The notes under the pieces were generated by a model that worked only from the letters and a program-made list of their open reading frames with translations, ran no database searches and was not told the origin of the DNA. A program made the position numbers and the translations under genes. Of a stretch of 64,000 nucleotides of DNA, positions 11,544 to 22,952 are shown in pieces; positions within the stretch are counted from its first letter, which is position 1; the number at the start of each line of letters is the position of its first letter. Source of the DNA: Gavia stellata (taxonomy: Eukaryota > Chordata > Aves > Gaviiformes > Gaviidae); assembly GCF_030936135.1 (NCBI RefSeq), contig NC_082613.1, forward strand, positions 1,426,001 through 1,490,000, written 5' to 3'.

Positions 11544-13098
11544 GGCACGGGGGTCCCCGCGGCACGGGGACGGGGGGCAAGAGCAGGGTGCGGTGGCCGG
11601 GGATGTGCCGGCACTTCCCGGGCGGCCGTGACGCCGCTCTTTGCTGGGACGGGTCAGTGGGCGCTCGCCGCCAAGTCGAAACGCTGCGATTTTGGCATTT
11701 CCTCCCTCTGAGCCGGCTCTGGCCGCCCCGGCCTTTTATCGCCAGGCGGTCGCAGCCCTCGCAGGGGGAGAGGGGAAAAAAAAAAAGAAAAACAAAGGAA
11801 AAAATCTGTTTAAAAACAATACTTCTATCTTTTTTCTCTCCTCCTAGCCCACTGCGGGGAGATCAAGTTTCACACGTGATCTATAAATGTTTCGTGCACA
11901 CACACACACACACTCGCACACGCAGCCCCTGTCCCTCCCCCGGCTACACGCACCCGCCGGCCCCCCCAGCCGTTCTCTGCGCAGCTCATTGCACCTCCTG
12001 GGGAGGGCAGCGCTGCCAGCCGGCAGGTCCGAGCTGCTCGCATCGGCACCGAGCCCTCCCGCTCTCCATCCCTGGCACCCAGCGAGACCCCCCCTGATCA
12101 GCACCCGCTGGGACAAGCCGCCCCTGGGACACCCCCATCCTGGGGAGCGGAGCTCCCTCCCCGCATCTCGGCTATTTATAACGCTGGAGGGAGCCAGGCC
12201 TGGATTTGGCTGCTCTGGCCACGGGACGAGCCCGTGGGGACCGGAACGGGGGCTGTGTCCCAGGCGGAGCTTGGCAGGACCCGGCCGGACCTTGCACAGG
12301 GCTTGGGGTGCTCAGCTCCTGGGCTGGGGGTCCGCCGGGGGCTGGGACGGCTGCGTGTCAGCGGCTGGGGGGTCACCGCGGCTGCCAGCCTACGTGCTGG
12401 GTTAGCTCTAGGCTGGGTCCCCCAGGAGGGGACAACCACGGTGGTGGGGACAGGCTGGCATGGGAGAGCCGGCTTCCCCAGGCACGGGGATGCCCACGCG
12501 TCTCAGGAGAGGGTGATTTTCTCCCAGCACAGGGAGCACATGTCCCCACACGCCGGGCTGCTCGCACAGCCGTGGGGCCAGGGAAGGGACCCTGCTGCCG
12601 TCCCGGTCACCGCGGGATGGCCAGGGATGCTGTGAGGACCGGTGCTGGAGCAGCTGGCGGGAGCACTCTCCGCAGCACGGAGCAGCGCTGCCCGGTGAGC
12701 GGGGTGCTCCATCGCCTTGGTGCTTCCGGGCAGCGGAGCTGAGCCCGGGATACCTGCGGGGCAGTGGTCCCGGTGATGCTGCTTGCTGTTTGCTCCAGCC
12801 GCTGGCTCGGGCACCGAGCGATGCTGGTGATGCCTTAAATAAAACCTTTAAAATAAAGCCTTTCCCCAGACCCCCCGGTGCCTGGGGGCCGGGACAGGGT
12901 GCCCCAGCCATGCTGTGGGCACAGGCTGCAGGTTGCAGGATGGAGGGGTCCGATGCTGGTGGCTGCATTTCCCGCAGCAGGGCCAGGGGACGCAGGGGTA
13001 ACGCAGTGGCCGCAGCCGGCGTCCCCGTCCCCCTCCGGCAGTGCCTTGGGGAAATGAGGAAAACAGGGAGACGAGAGGGATGCCAGGGGTTTAATACA
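11544..13098. other. ANGPT4 upstream region and gap to RSPO4
   Basis: Contains the ANGPT4 promoter side (minus strand, reading leftward) and ends at the RSPO4 polyadenylation signal. A minus-strand GATAAAAGG box lies at 11732-11740, about 190 bp before the ATG. A second minus-strand TATAAATA-like box lies at 12172-12181. A short CA run is at 11896-11912. No coding sequence is supported. Confidence 0.5.
11732..11740 (-). promoter_or_regulatory. Possible TATA-like box of ANGPT4
   Basis: Reads GATAAAAGG on the minus strand, about 190 bp upstream of the ANGPT4 start codon. The spacing would suit a short 5' UTR. A rival TTATAAATAG sits at 12172-12181, about 630 bp upstream. There is no transcript evidence for either. 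Confidence 0.3.
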
Positions 13099-13104
13099 TT
13101 TATT
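13099..13104 (-). terminator. RSPO4: RSPO4 polyadenylation signal
   Basis: AATAAA on the minus strand, within AAATAAATGTATTAAAC, about 1.2 kb after the RSPO4 stop codon. It is the first canonical signal downstream and the patch is AT-rich, so it probably ends the RSPO4 3' UTR. Confidence 0.6.
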
Positions 13105-14327
13105 TGACATTAAGCGAACGGAGGAGCTGCTGCGGCAGCTTCATGCCGGCTCCTGGGGCCAGCTTGATGCTGACACCCAGCGCTCTCACCCTGAAGGGTC
13201 TGTGCAGCCCCCGCGGCCCCCCCAGCCCCGACGCCCCACTGCCAGACCCGGCCTCCCCCTGCCCACGCTCGGAGCAGGGATGGGCCCTCTGACCCCGGCA
13301 AACCCCCAAATACAGAGATGCCTGCGGCTGGGGCAGCAATTTGAGCAAAACACATGTTAAATATGCTGAGACAGCCCTCCGTGCCTCATGGACATACACC
13401 GATTATTTCTGCAGACGACGTGAGCGTGGCAGCCGGCTGGTATGGCACCCCCGGGTCGTGCCCCAGGTGAGGTTTGGGAGGGGGCTGCGGTGGCGGCTCC
13501 CAGTGAATCCCGGCCGGGGGATGCAGGAGGCAGCAGCATCCCCTGCCTGGGCTCGTTCCGGCAGCCGCAGTTGTAGAGTGCGCACCCCCTGTCCTGGACC
13601 GAATGTGGCCAGAGCCACCCCAAATTCCTGTGCCCGCATCCAGCTGGGGAGAGGGGCTCCTCCAGCCCTTCTGTGAGCCTGAGGATGGCAGGATTTGGCC
13701 CACGGCTGTGCCATTGGGGATGCTGAGCACCAGGTTGGGCTGCCGTGAGTGATGGCATGGTCTCCAGCGGGGTCCCAACCCTGGGGGTCCCGCCACCCTC
13801 TGTGCTGGTGGCTGAGGATGGGGGACCCTATCTGGCACCCGGAGCAGCTCCATGGCGTGCTGTGCACCCCAGCACCCCTGTGCAATCCGGACACCACAGG
13901 GACAGGGCATCTCCCAGCCCTGGGGGATGGTACCCAGGCAGGCATCGTCTTCCTCAGTAGGGTCCAACCCTGGGACCAACCCCATCCCACCCGGCTGGAG
14001 CAAGGGAAGGGACCGAGCAGGCTGGGGGAGAGGGAAAAACAGAAAAATAAAGGAGCCACCCCCTCCCCGCGCCCCAGGGCATTGCTTTGGACACTGCAAA
14101 TTAGATTTTCTGAAAAGGAAATGTTTTACAGGCCATAAATTGTCTCAAAAGAAAATGGGAGGGGGGGAAGAAAATTGTGCAATTTTTTTGTGGATGGAAA
14201 AACAGGGGCAACGTGGCCTGGGCAGCGCGGTGGGAGCCGGATGGGAGCTCTCCATGCCGCTGGCCAGAGGCACGGAGAGCTCCCCTCTGGCTCCTGATGT
14301 GCTGCCCCAGCTCCTGTGCCCGTGCTG

Positions 14328-14401
14328 CTAGGTACCCGTGTGCGGTTCTGTCTTCGGCTTCTTCTGTCGCTTTTTGCCTTTATTTTTGGGTTCGGTTTTC
14401 T
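14328..14401 (-). CDS. RSPO4: RSPO4 exon 5 (basic tail, stop)
   Basis: 74 bp, separated from exon 4 by 3.2 kb. The acceptor is gttccag. It encodes EKTEPKNKGKKRQKKPKTEP then HTGT and TAG at 14328-14330. The lysine-rich composition and the correct phase identify it, although it is far shorter than the basic tail of human RSPO1-3. Confidence 0.88.
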
Positions 14402-17400
14402 CTGGAACAGAAAAAGGAGGAGAAAAGGAGGGCTCACTCACCGGCCGGGCAGCAGGATCCGTCCCGAGCCCCATCTGTGGGCTGCGAATGCCACAGCCTC
14501 CCCTGGGTGTTGGCACAAGATCATATTCCCAATTTGGGGGACCCCCAAGCCCCCCTCCAAGTCACCAGACAGCAGCGTAAGTCTGTGGGTGGTCCGGGTG
14601 TGCCGGCAGTGTGGGCAGAGGGACACAGATGCATTGCTCCTCCTACTCCCATGGCCGGACCCTAAATCCTGATACCCCCAAGATCTCCAGGAATGGGCTG
14701 GAGCCAGCTCAAGCAAACCAGGGGGGCTGCCCGGAGGGACCCCAACTTCTCTCTGAGCAGGGACTGCGGATGTTGGAGCAGGACGGCGGCTGCACCAATG
14801 CCCTAAAGTGATGCCATGGCCATGCCCGCCTCTGCCGCGGTGCAGGGCTGTGCCTCCCCTCTGGAGAAGACGGTGCTGCCCACCACCGCGGGCTTGCGCA
14901 GGACCCAGCCGGCCCCCAGGAGGGTTTGGGCACGGTGGGAAGCGGGGTGGCCTCAGGGTGCATCCTTGCATGGGTGCGAGTGCTCTCCCCAGGGATGTTC
15001 TCCCTGCGTGGATGGATGCTCCCTGTCCAGGCGCCACAACCCACGCCATGGCGGAGCCCGGCCGCATCCCGGTGAAGCCGACCCGCCGACATCCTGCCAG
15101 GGATTCGGTGCTGAGCTCAGGTGGTTGGGACCCGAATCTCTGCGCACCCCGAGGGGCTGCCCCGAGCACCCTCCAGCTGCCAGCTCCCCTGGCTGAGGGG
15201 TCGGTGCCGAGACACCAAGCAGGGGTGCAGATAAGCCCCGCCGTGCCGCAGGCTCCGACGGGAAGGGGAGCCCATGCTGGAGAGCGGGACGGCTGCCCAA
15301 AAAGCTGGCAGCTTTGTGTCTGCTTCCACTCCTGCGCCCGCCACATGCTCTCCTCATCCCAAGCCGGGCGACACAGGGGGGTCCGGTGCCACTCTCCCTG
15401 TGCAGCCCCCGCGTGAGGGGCCGGTGCTGCTTGCGCCAGCGCTGCTGTGGCCGATCCTTTCCAAGGGCTCCAGCTCTTTTCCTGCCCAGCTCTGTTTTTC
15501 GGCTCTGATCTCCCAGACAGTTGCCACCCACAAAGGAGAGGGCACAGCACGAACACCAAGCGTCTGGAGAGCGCGGCAGACACACAAGGCAGATTTACAG
15601 CAGCGTAAGGGGTTTTGTGCCTCGGCCAAGTGTGGATGCTTCTCTCTTCCAACTGCCCGGGGATGGCTCAGAAGTGGTGGCACAAATCTCTCATCACATG
15701 GTCGGGTCCTGCTGCCTTCCCCGGCTCGCCCGGGCTGGGGGTGTCTCGGCTGCATCAAGTGAACTCGCCGTCCTCCTCCAGCATCTGGATCCTATAACCC
15801 AGCACTTGGCCAGGCGGGCAGGAGCCTGGGAGCGAGGGCAGATGCACGCTCCGCCGCGGCGGGGACGCCAAGCTGCTTGCCCAGGAGCCGGCGGCCAGGC
15901 TGGGCTGCCAGACACGGAGGGGCTGCCCTCTCCTGCCCGCCCAGCCGGGGCACCAAGCAGCAGGGGCTGCTCGTGGGGCACTGAAGGGATTTCCCTCTGC
16001 CTTCTCGGGGCCAGTCTCGGCTCTGGAGCTGATCCCAGCTAGCAGCCTTGAGCAAGGAGCCCTGCCATTCCCTGAGCCCATCCCCGTGGCCTCAGGGCTC
16101 CCAGCCTGCAGGAGCGGGTGCCTGGGCAGAGCCAGGAGGCCGAGCGCTTCACTGGGGTGCCGTTGCCTTCCCAGTCACCCCACAAGACGGGGCGCCTCCG
16201 AAGCGCCGGCACCCCGCTGCCAGGACCCGCTGCGTGCCAGGCAGGGCTGGGCGCGGGCACGGTGCCGCAGGCACCCGCCCGGCACCGCGCCACAGGACAC
16301 GGTGCTCTGGAGCAGCCTGTCCTCCCACGCCAAACTTGCCACATCAAACTGTCACCAGCTCTCCGGGTCCAGAGCCGGCGCAGCCCGGCAGGGAGGGGAA
16401 CGTCCCTGAAATCGATGCCACCTGGCGCCCCAAAGCTGTGAGTCGGGGCCCGGGCTGGGATGGAAATCAGCTCCTCCGTGCTGTCAGCAGGAAAATATTA
16501 TTTATGATTGCTGGTGCTGAGATGAAGCTGCTGTCCTGGCTCCACGGCCCCAGCCCCAGCACGCACGCCTTCTGTTATTGCCTCCCCTTCTCCATCCTTT
16601 TTCTCTTCCCTCCCTCGCAGTCCTTTCCTCTGCCACCCTCAGCCCCCGCTGCACTGGCAGTGCCGGCTGGCATGTCCCACGGCACACAGCAAGCCCGTGG
16701 CTCCGAGCTGCAACCTCTGCACTGCTGGGGCCGGAGGCTCAGGCCCTACAGACCGGTATTGCATGCAATCCCCTTTTCTGACAGTTATTGAGTGGAGATT
16801 TATTAGAACAGCTTCGGTCCAGCTAGTTGCATCCAAAAATGACATCAGCCGCCTCCTGGTTCCCATCGCTAGCCACGTGCCTGCGCCCATGCCACCTGGC
16901 TGGACCCCGCGCCAGGTCTGGGTGCTGTGAGAGGTGGCGGGGAGCCCCCAGCCCGGGGGCTGTGGTGCTGTTGTGGTGGGAGGAGGAGCAGGAGCGGGGC
17001 AAACATCTGGCCAGGCGAGCCACGGAGGAGTAGCCAGCCCTGGGCGCGTCTCCCAAAGCTTTGGCCATCAGAAATCCCCTGGGTGATGCCCTCCAGCTCC
17101 ACGAGCGCTGATGGTATTTTGGGGGCTCAAAGGTTTTTGCAGGAATCTGCCCCGTGGGAGAGACCCTTGTTATTCACAACTGGGAGGCAGGAAGCCCTGG
17201 CCATGCCTTTCCCTTTGCAAGCACGGCAGGACGGGAGCCGGAGCTCGGCAGCCTCGTCCCGCTGCGGCGGCTCACACCAGTGCCCGTCCCAGCCCGGCGG
17301 TGGAAGGGGACGCTGGCTGGTCCCAGGCGGTCTCAGGGTCTGCCAGGTGGGAGCAGCCAGCCTGGCACACTGCCCGTGGCGGTCCCCGCCAGCCCCCGCA

Positions 17401-20400
17401 GCCAGCGCCAGCACCAGTGCCGGAGCTGCTCAGCACATGTGCCTGAGACAGCGGCTTTCTCCAGAACTGCACGGTTACAGCCACCAGCCTCGAAATGCTT
17501 GGGAGATGACAGCCAGGCTCGCTGGCCACTGCTGGACTGCTGCCACCGCCCTCCTCCCGCCGCACGCCTCGGGGCTCGCTTCGGAGGGGCTCGAAGCCGC
17601 TGCCGGGGCCGGGGGGCTGCAGGCGGTGCGGTGCTCACCTCCCGGGCAGTGCTTCCTCATGCGGCACTTCCTCGTCTCCAGCAGCGCGGGGCAGGCGGCC
17701 CCCTCCTCCCGGGCGGCCCCCGGCACCTCCCGGACCCGCGTCTCCACACCCCACTTGCAGCCACAGGTCCGGCCCTCGTGGGTGCAGGCGCTCCACTCAC
17801 TCCAGGGCCCCGGCTCGCACGTCTCTGCGGGGACAGGGGTGCGGGGGGGGGGATGGTGACCATGCAGCACCCAGCATGTCCCCAGGGACCATGGGCATGG
17901 GGTGCGGGTGCTGCTTACCTTGGCACTCGCGGGTGCCGGGCTGTGCCGCGGTGCTGGGGGGGCACTGCCGAAAGCACTGGCCCTTGTGCAAGTAAAACTT
18001 GTCTTTGCACTTCATGCAGAAGTCTCTGCTGAAGCAGCTCTCGCAGCTGGGCGACCTGCACTCTGCCGGGAAGGAGGGCTGGTCAGCCGGGAGAGCCCGA
18101 GGGCCGGCACGTGGCAAGCCTGGAGCCAGCAGCCCCGGCACCGGGGACCCAAAGCCCTTTGCAAACCTGCGGGGTCCAGGCTGCAGCTCGGGCAGGGGAA
18201 AAGGGGAGGCAGACCCCTGGCCCAGTTGCTCCCGGCTCTCGCCACTGGCTCCGTGCCGCCGGGGATGCTGCGGGAAACGCAGCCGTCGCCCTTCCCGCGG
18301 CGCTGGGACCCACAGGGCGGCGAGGGGAGGTGGGGGCACTGGGAGAAGCGGGGGGGCCCCGGCTGGTGCGGGACGTACTTGTGCATCTGTTGACCTCCAG
18401 ACCCCGCACGCCGAAGTAGCCGGGGGGGCAGGTGTGGACGCACATCCCGTACTGGCGGATGCCGTCCCTCCAGATGAGCAGGAAGAGCCGGTGGTGGCAG
18501 GTGATGCAGCCGTTGTCCTCCGAGCACAGGACGCAGCCCGTGCAGTTCTCCAGCAGGCCGGCGCTTGCTGCGGGGACAAACGGAGCAGAGGGGCTGCGGC
18601 GTGGCTGCAGCACGTGTGCATGGCACGGCCGATGCTCTGGAGGGGGTCCCAGCCCCGTGGCAGCCCCTGTCCGACCCGTGGGGGTGACAGCACTGTCCCG
18701 TCTCCCTGCAGACGCCTCCCCACCTCCCTCCACTGCCCAAATCCCTCGCGCAGAGCCATCGCTCCCCACTGCACTCAGCTCGGGCACCACTGCTTCCATC
18801 ACCCCAAGGTCCAGGGCTGAGGGCTCGCCCCATGCCCAGTTCTGCCCAAGGGTGCCAGCCTGAGCCCTGTCCCTACACCAGCCGTGCCCGTCCCGTGGGA
18901 AGCATCCTAACGTGAGCTAAACAACGGCTCAGTCAGCAGGTAGAAATATGCTCTGACCCGGATTAATTATTTGATGCCTGTTAACTGTTAGGGGACAAAC
19001 AGCATTTTGGAAATGCTCAAGAGGAGCCGAGATAAGGACCCGTCTGGTTGCTCATGAGCCCCCGCCACCTCCCTGGCTGCCTTTGCAGTGCTCCCAACAT
19101 GGGTGACAGCGGCCAGCCCTGAGGTGGGCTCTGCTCCCAGGGACAAGGACGGGGTGCCAGCCCCTGCCAGCCTGCAGCACCCGGCAGGGCACGCAGGGAC
19201 CCTGCGACCGCTCCTCCTCCCTGAGCTGGCCCCCTGCACCCAGAGAGACACAGCCCGGAGAGATGCTCCTGGCACTTCGGGAGCCGGGTAGCTGAGCCCC
19301 CTGCATGGGGGGTACCCACACCCAGTGTCTTTTTGCACCCTGAGACCGGCTGGGCATCTCCATAAGGGGCCACCAAGCTCCTGCGTCCTGCGTGCAGGCA
19401 GCTGATGCCTCCACTGCGCCCAGCCGCGTCGGGAAACGTTTGCTCGGCTCTGGCACCACGAGCTCCCCCGAGCGCTCCTGAATGAAGGCTTGTGTCATGC
19501 AGCGGTGACAGTGCCAGCCGCGCCAGCGCTGCGTGCTCTGGCCCCAGGCTCCATCTGCCAGCAGATCTTTGAGCATTAAGATGTTTTTTTGCACGTAGCG
19601 AAGGCCTAAGGAGGCGGCTGCCCTGGACAGAGCAGAGCCCAGCTCTGTGGTTGGGACAGGCGCGGGCTGATGCGGACCCCCGGCTCTGAGCCCTGGCAGG
19701 CGCCAGGAGGGATGTGCCCCGGGGCAGCTCTGGCACACGGAGAGCCGAGCGGGCAAGGGTGAGCCAGACGAGTCGCTGCGCTGGGTGCTGCACGGCATGG
19801 ACACAGGTTTCAGCCCCAGGAGCCATGCCTGGCATGCATCCTCTCTGACCCCCGGGACCTGACCACAGAAGGGCCTCCCGGCTGCGGTGGCCGGGGCAGA
19901 GGGGCTGGTGGAAAGCAGAGGTGGGGAAGCCGGGGGAGATGCTGGAGACGATGCCTCACCGCCCTGTGTGCTGGTCCCTGGCACAACTTTCCCTGGTGCA
20001 AGCCAGCCCCTGGTGCAGTGGTGCCATGTAGCTGTCCCCACGCTGGCTCGCCCGTCCCCTCGCCGGGGCACAGCCGTTCGGACGGCAGCGCAGCGCGGCA
20101 CAGCCGGGAAGCTTTGTTAGGGCTGTGTCTGCTAACGAAGCACCTTGGATCCATTAAGTTGTTATGGTCTCCGTTACATATTTACCAAACGCTGACAACA
20201 TTTGTGTTCCTGGCTGCAGCTGGAGCAGCTTCCCTGGAGACCCGGGGATTTACGAGCCTCTTTCCCTTCCCTAATTCTTTTTGATGATTTTTTTTTTTTT
20301 GCCGCTCTCCCTCCAACCCCCATCTGGGGCAGGGAAGGTGGGGAGTCCTGCACGGGCTCCAGGGCCTTGTTCCCGTCACTGGCTTTAAAAATAGCCCCGT

Positions 20401-22136
20401 GGTGCAGAGCCAGGGGAAGGCTCGGCCGGCCGGGTCCCGCTCCTCCGCCCCGTGAGCCTTGGGGCTGCCGGCACGGCGGGGCCGCCGGCACGCGCCTCTG
20501 CTGCCGGGAGAAATGCTGGGGAGCTGCTGCAGAGCCGGCGGAGGGCTGTGCCGCACAACGGGACATGGCTCACACCAAAACCATGGGACCGGGGAAATTA
20601 GGGACACCTGGTGAGTTCGCCTCCCCCCGCCTGGCAGCGATTGCAGACCCAGGGTGCAGGGCTGAGCTGAGATGGGGGGCACGCACGATACTGGGGTGCC
20701 CAGGTGGGTGCTCCCTGCCTGGGCTGTGCCAGACATCAGCATGGCATCACCCATGGCTGCCCGCCCCAAGCCCAGCTCTGCTGCCGTGGGCTCTGCGGGC
20801 ACCGGGAGGCTCCTGGGCACTGGGCTGCCCAGACTGTCCCTCCGCGGCAGCAGGGCACGGCTGTAGGCAGCTCCTGGCAGCAGTGGGGCAGCTGTGGGGT
20901 GCTGCAGTATCCCTCTAGGCTCCTGGCCCCCCGAGACTTCGCCAGCCCTTCTGCACCGGTTATACGGGGAGAGACAACATGTCTTCAAGGCAGGGAGCCG
21001 AGACCAGACGCCTGGGCACTGCCAGGACCTGAGGCCCCCCCGCATCCCGTAGCATCAGGCTGCTTGGCATCAAGCACCGGCAGCCAGAGCGCTGGCCCCG
21101 CAGCACCCCGAGCCCCTCTTGGTGCCAGGCCATTTCCGATCAGAGGCATTTCGGCTGCCAGCCTGGCCACCCGCATAATCGCACACGCCCGCTGACTCCG
21201 CACGTCTTTAACATGCAATAGCCACAGGGAAAACTGTCTGGGCTCCGGCCCCGGCCCCTGAGAGTCCTGGTCCTGCCAGGTCCTGTCCCTACCACAGCAC
21301 ACACCGGTTCCAAAGCCGACCTGCTCCCAGTGCAGAGACGAGCGTCAGCCCTGGCCCTGCTCCCCACAGCCGGGTGGCACTGCCCGGCACTGCCTGGCAA
21401 GGGGACACAAGCTGGTGCCCAACGGAGGGGTGCACGTACCTCGGCACAGCCCCGGCGCATGCCCTGCCCTGTGCCCTGGCACCAAGCCGCGGCTTGGCTG
21501 GTGCCTCTGCTCGGGGGAAGGATGGGGCAGGGGGACAGGCAGCGCCTGCAGTGGGTCTGAGCATCCTTCCAGGAGGTTTTGCTCCCCACGCACTTAATGC
21601 ATTAAGCAGAGAAGGGAAAGATTGGAAAATCAGCCCGTTCTGCACTATCCCCACTGTGCCCGGCTCTCCCGCGGTTTGCAAAGCTGGTCCCCATGCCAGT
21701 CAGTGTCCCCCCGTCCCCTGCCAGCCCCGAGGGAAGGGCTGGCATCAGGCAGGCAATGCCATGGGGCTGGGCATTGCCTTCTCCACGCACCTACCCTGAG
21801 CCAGCCCCGTGCCGTGCACTGAGAGGGGAACGCAGCCGGTCTCCAACGGGGCCCGAGGGACCGGGTCAGGAGGATGCTGGTTCCCGGCTCCTTCCAGCCC
21901 CGGGGTGTAGATCAGCCGCGTTTCACACCTCCTGCCTGCTCCATGCAGGCAGTGCCAGCGGCTCTGGCGCTGGCAGGGGAGGCAGGGGCCAGCAGCCCCG
22001 GGTCCCCGAGCCGCCCTGCGGTACCTGAACGGGACGAACCGGTCGCGTGCACCGTACCTTGCTTCTTCCATCGGTTCTGCGTGAGCATTTCCATGGAGCT
22101 GATGAATAACAGCAACATGAATATTATCCACAGCAT
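14328..22136 (-). CDS. RSPO4: R-spondin-4, complete five-exon CDS
   Basis: Secreted enhancer of WNT/beta-catenin signalling; R-spondins bind LGR4-6 and the ubiquitin ligases ZNRF3/RNF43. In humans RSPO4 loss causes absent nails (anonychia). Coding exons in transcript order: 22058-22136, 18379-18567, 17919-18062, 17639-17824, 14328-14401. Every internal junction is phase 1 and the join gives 223 codons plus TAG, against about 234 in human. Domains: signal peptide 1 to about 19 (MLWIIFMLLLFISS), basic NRWKKQ, two furin-like cysteine-rich repeats (about 35-88 and 91-137, with GIRQYGMCVHTCPPGYFG and CESCFSRDFCMKCK), a thrombospondin type-1 repeat (about 139-198, GPWSEWSACTHEGRTCG), and a lysine-rich tail (200-223, NKGKKRQKKPK). 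RSPO4 is preferred over RSPO1-3 for the EVNRCTK and TRECQ matches and for its neighbours. Intron 4 is 3.2 kb and intron 1 is 3.5 kb. Confidence 0.95.
16735..16865. other. AT-richer patch in RSPO4 intron 4
   Basis: A patch of lower GC inside a GC-rich intron, with a minus-strand AATAAA (GATTTATTAG on plus, about 16797-16806). It may be a regulatory element or a cryptic intronic polyadenylation site. Nothing coding is seen. Confidence 0.3.
17639..17824 (-). CDS. RSPO4: RSPO4 exon 4 (thrombospondin type-1 repeat)
   Basis: 186 bp. Reads CEPGPWSEWSACTHEGRTCG and continues through GVETRVREVP to KHCPG. It has the WSxWS-type tryptophan ladder and six cysteines of a TSP1 repeat. Confidence 0.94.
17919..18062 (-). 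CDS. RSPO4: RSPO4 exon 3 (second furin-like repeat)
   Basis: 144 bp. Reads CRSPSCESCFSRDFCMKCKD and QCFRQCPPST to TRECQ. This repeat contacts the LGR receptor in the family. Confidence 0.94.
18379..18567 (-). CDS. RSPO4: RSPO4 exon 2 (first furin-like repeat)
   Basis: 189 bp. Reads SAGLLENCTGCVLCSEDNGC and IRQYGMCVHTCPPGYFG to EVNRCTK. This repeat contacts ZNRF3/RNF43 in the family. Confidence 0.94.
22058..22136 (-). CDS. RSPO4: RSPO4 exon 1 (start codon, signal peptide)
   Basis: 79 bp. ATG at 22134-22136 opens MLWIIFMLLLFISSMEML, a clear signal peptide, followed by TQNRWKKQ as in human NRRKKQ. The donor is gtacgg after one base of an Ala codon. Confidence 0.9.
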
Positions 22137-22420
22137 CTGGGCAGGAGTAATTTCGGGCAGGGAAGAAATCAAATCATCCAAGCGGCTGGTGGGCTCGTCT
22201 CCTGCCAGAACCAGCCGAGGGGCGGTGGGAGGGAGGAGAGCGGCTCTGGGCTCACACCATCCCACCCCGGCGCTGCTGCAAGCACGCAGCCACGCTTTAA
22301 GGTGGCATGAGCCGGCGAGCCCCGGGGAGGCAGGGGCTGTCAGGCCAGGGGAGCTCTCATGGTGGCGGGGAAGTGCCGGCTGCTCCGGGGAGCTCTGCCT
22401 TTATAGCCGGTGCCAGCCCC
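22137..22420 (-). promoter_or_regulatory. RSPO4: RSPO4 promoter region with TATA box
   Basis: A minus-strand CTATAAAGG lies at 22398-22406, about 260 bp upstream of the RSPO4 ATG. This would place a start site near 22370 and give a 5' UTR of about 230 bases without a further exon. The call rests on motif and spacing only. Confidence 0.4.
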
Positions 22421-22839
22421 CTCTCCTCACCCCCCCGCTTCAAAATAATAATAATAAAAAAAAATCCCCTAGCAGCAACAAAGCAACTCTCAAACAAATT
22501 GGCTGGAGTCCCCCCCACCAGAGCACTCCAGCCACCACCTCGGCTGGGAACCGTCCCGCTGTCCCGCTGCGGTCCGACTGTCCCGCTGCCATCCCAGCAC
22601 CGGGGTCACGGCGAAGCCCCCTGCGATTTGGGGGGGGTGGAGCCAGGCGGGTGACGCTGCCTCCGCCAGCCCCCCCCCGGGCTCAGCCCCCCGCTTCCAG
22701 CCCCGGCAGCCCACGGCTGGGAGCCATGGTGGGTCTCCGGCATCTCCGGCGGCAGCTGTGGATCTACCCTTGCTGTCCCCAGGACTGCAGCTGACTCTGA
22801 TTTTCCGAGCGCCTCGTAACTCACCTCCCTCCGAGCTGC

Positions 22840-22952
22840 AGGAGCTGCGCTGAGCTGAGCCGAGCCTAGCCGAGTCGAGCTGCGCTGAGCTGAGCCCAGC
22901 TGAGCTGAGCTGCACTGAGCCAAGCTGAGCTGAGCTGAGCTGCGCTGAGCTG
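22840..22952. repeat. GAGCT pentanucleotide array
   Basis: More than 20 degenerate copies of TGAGC/GAGCT with TGCGC and TGCAC variants. It lies about 700 bp upstream of the RSPO4 start. Confidence 0.85.

Noticed and set aside
14438-15652. 404-residue minus-strand open frame in RSPO4 intron 4
   Set aside because: Lies in the same strand's intron between two verified exons, has no recognisable domain, and has amino-acid content typical of GC-rich chance frames.
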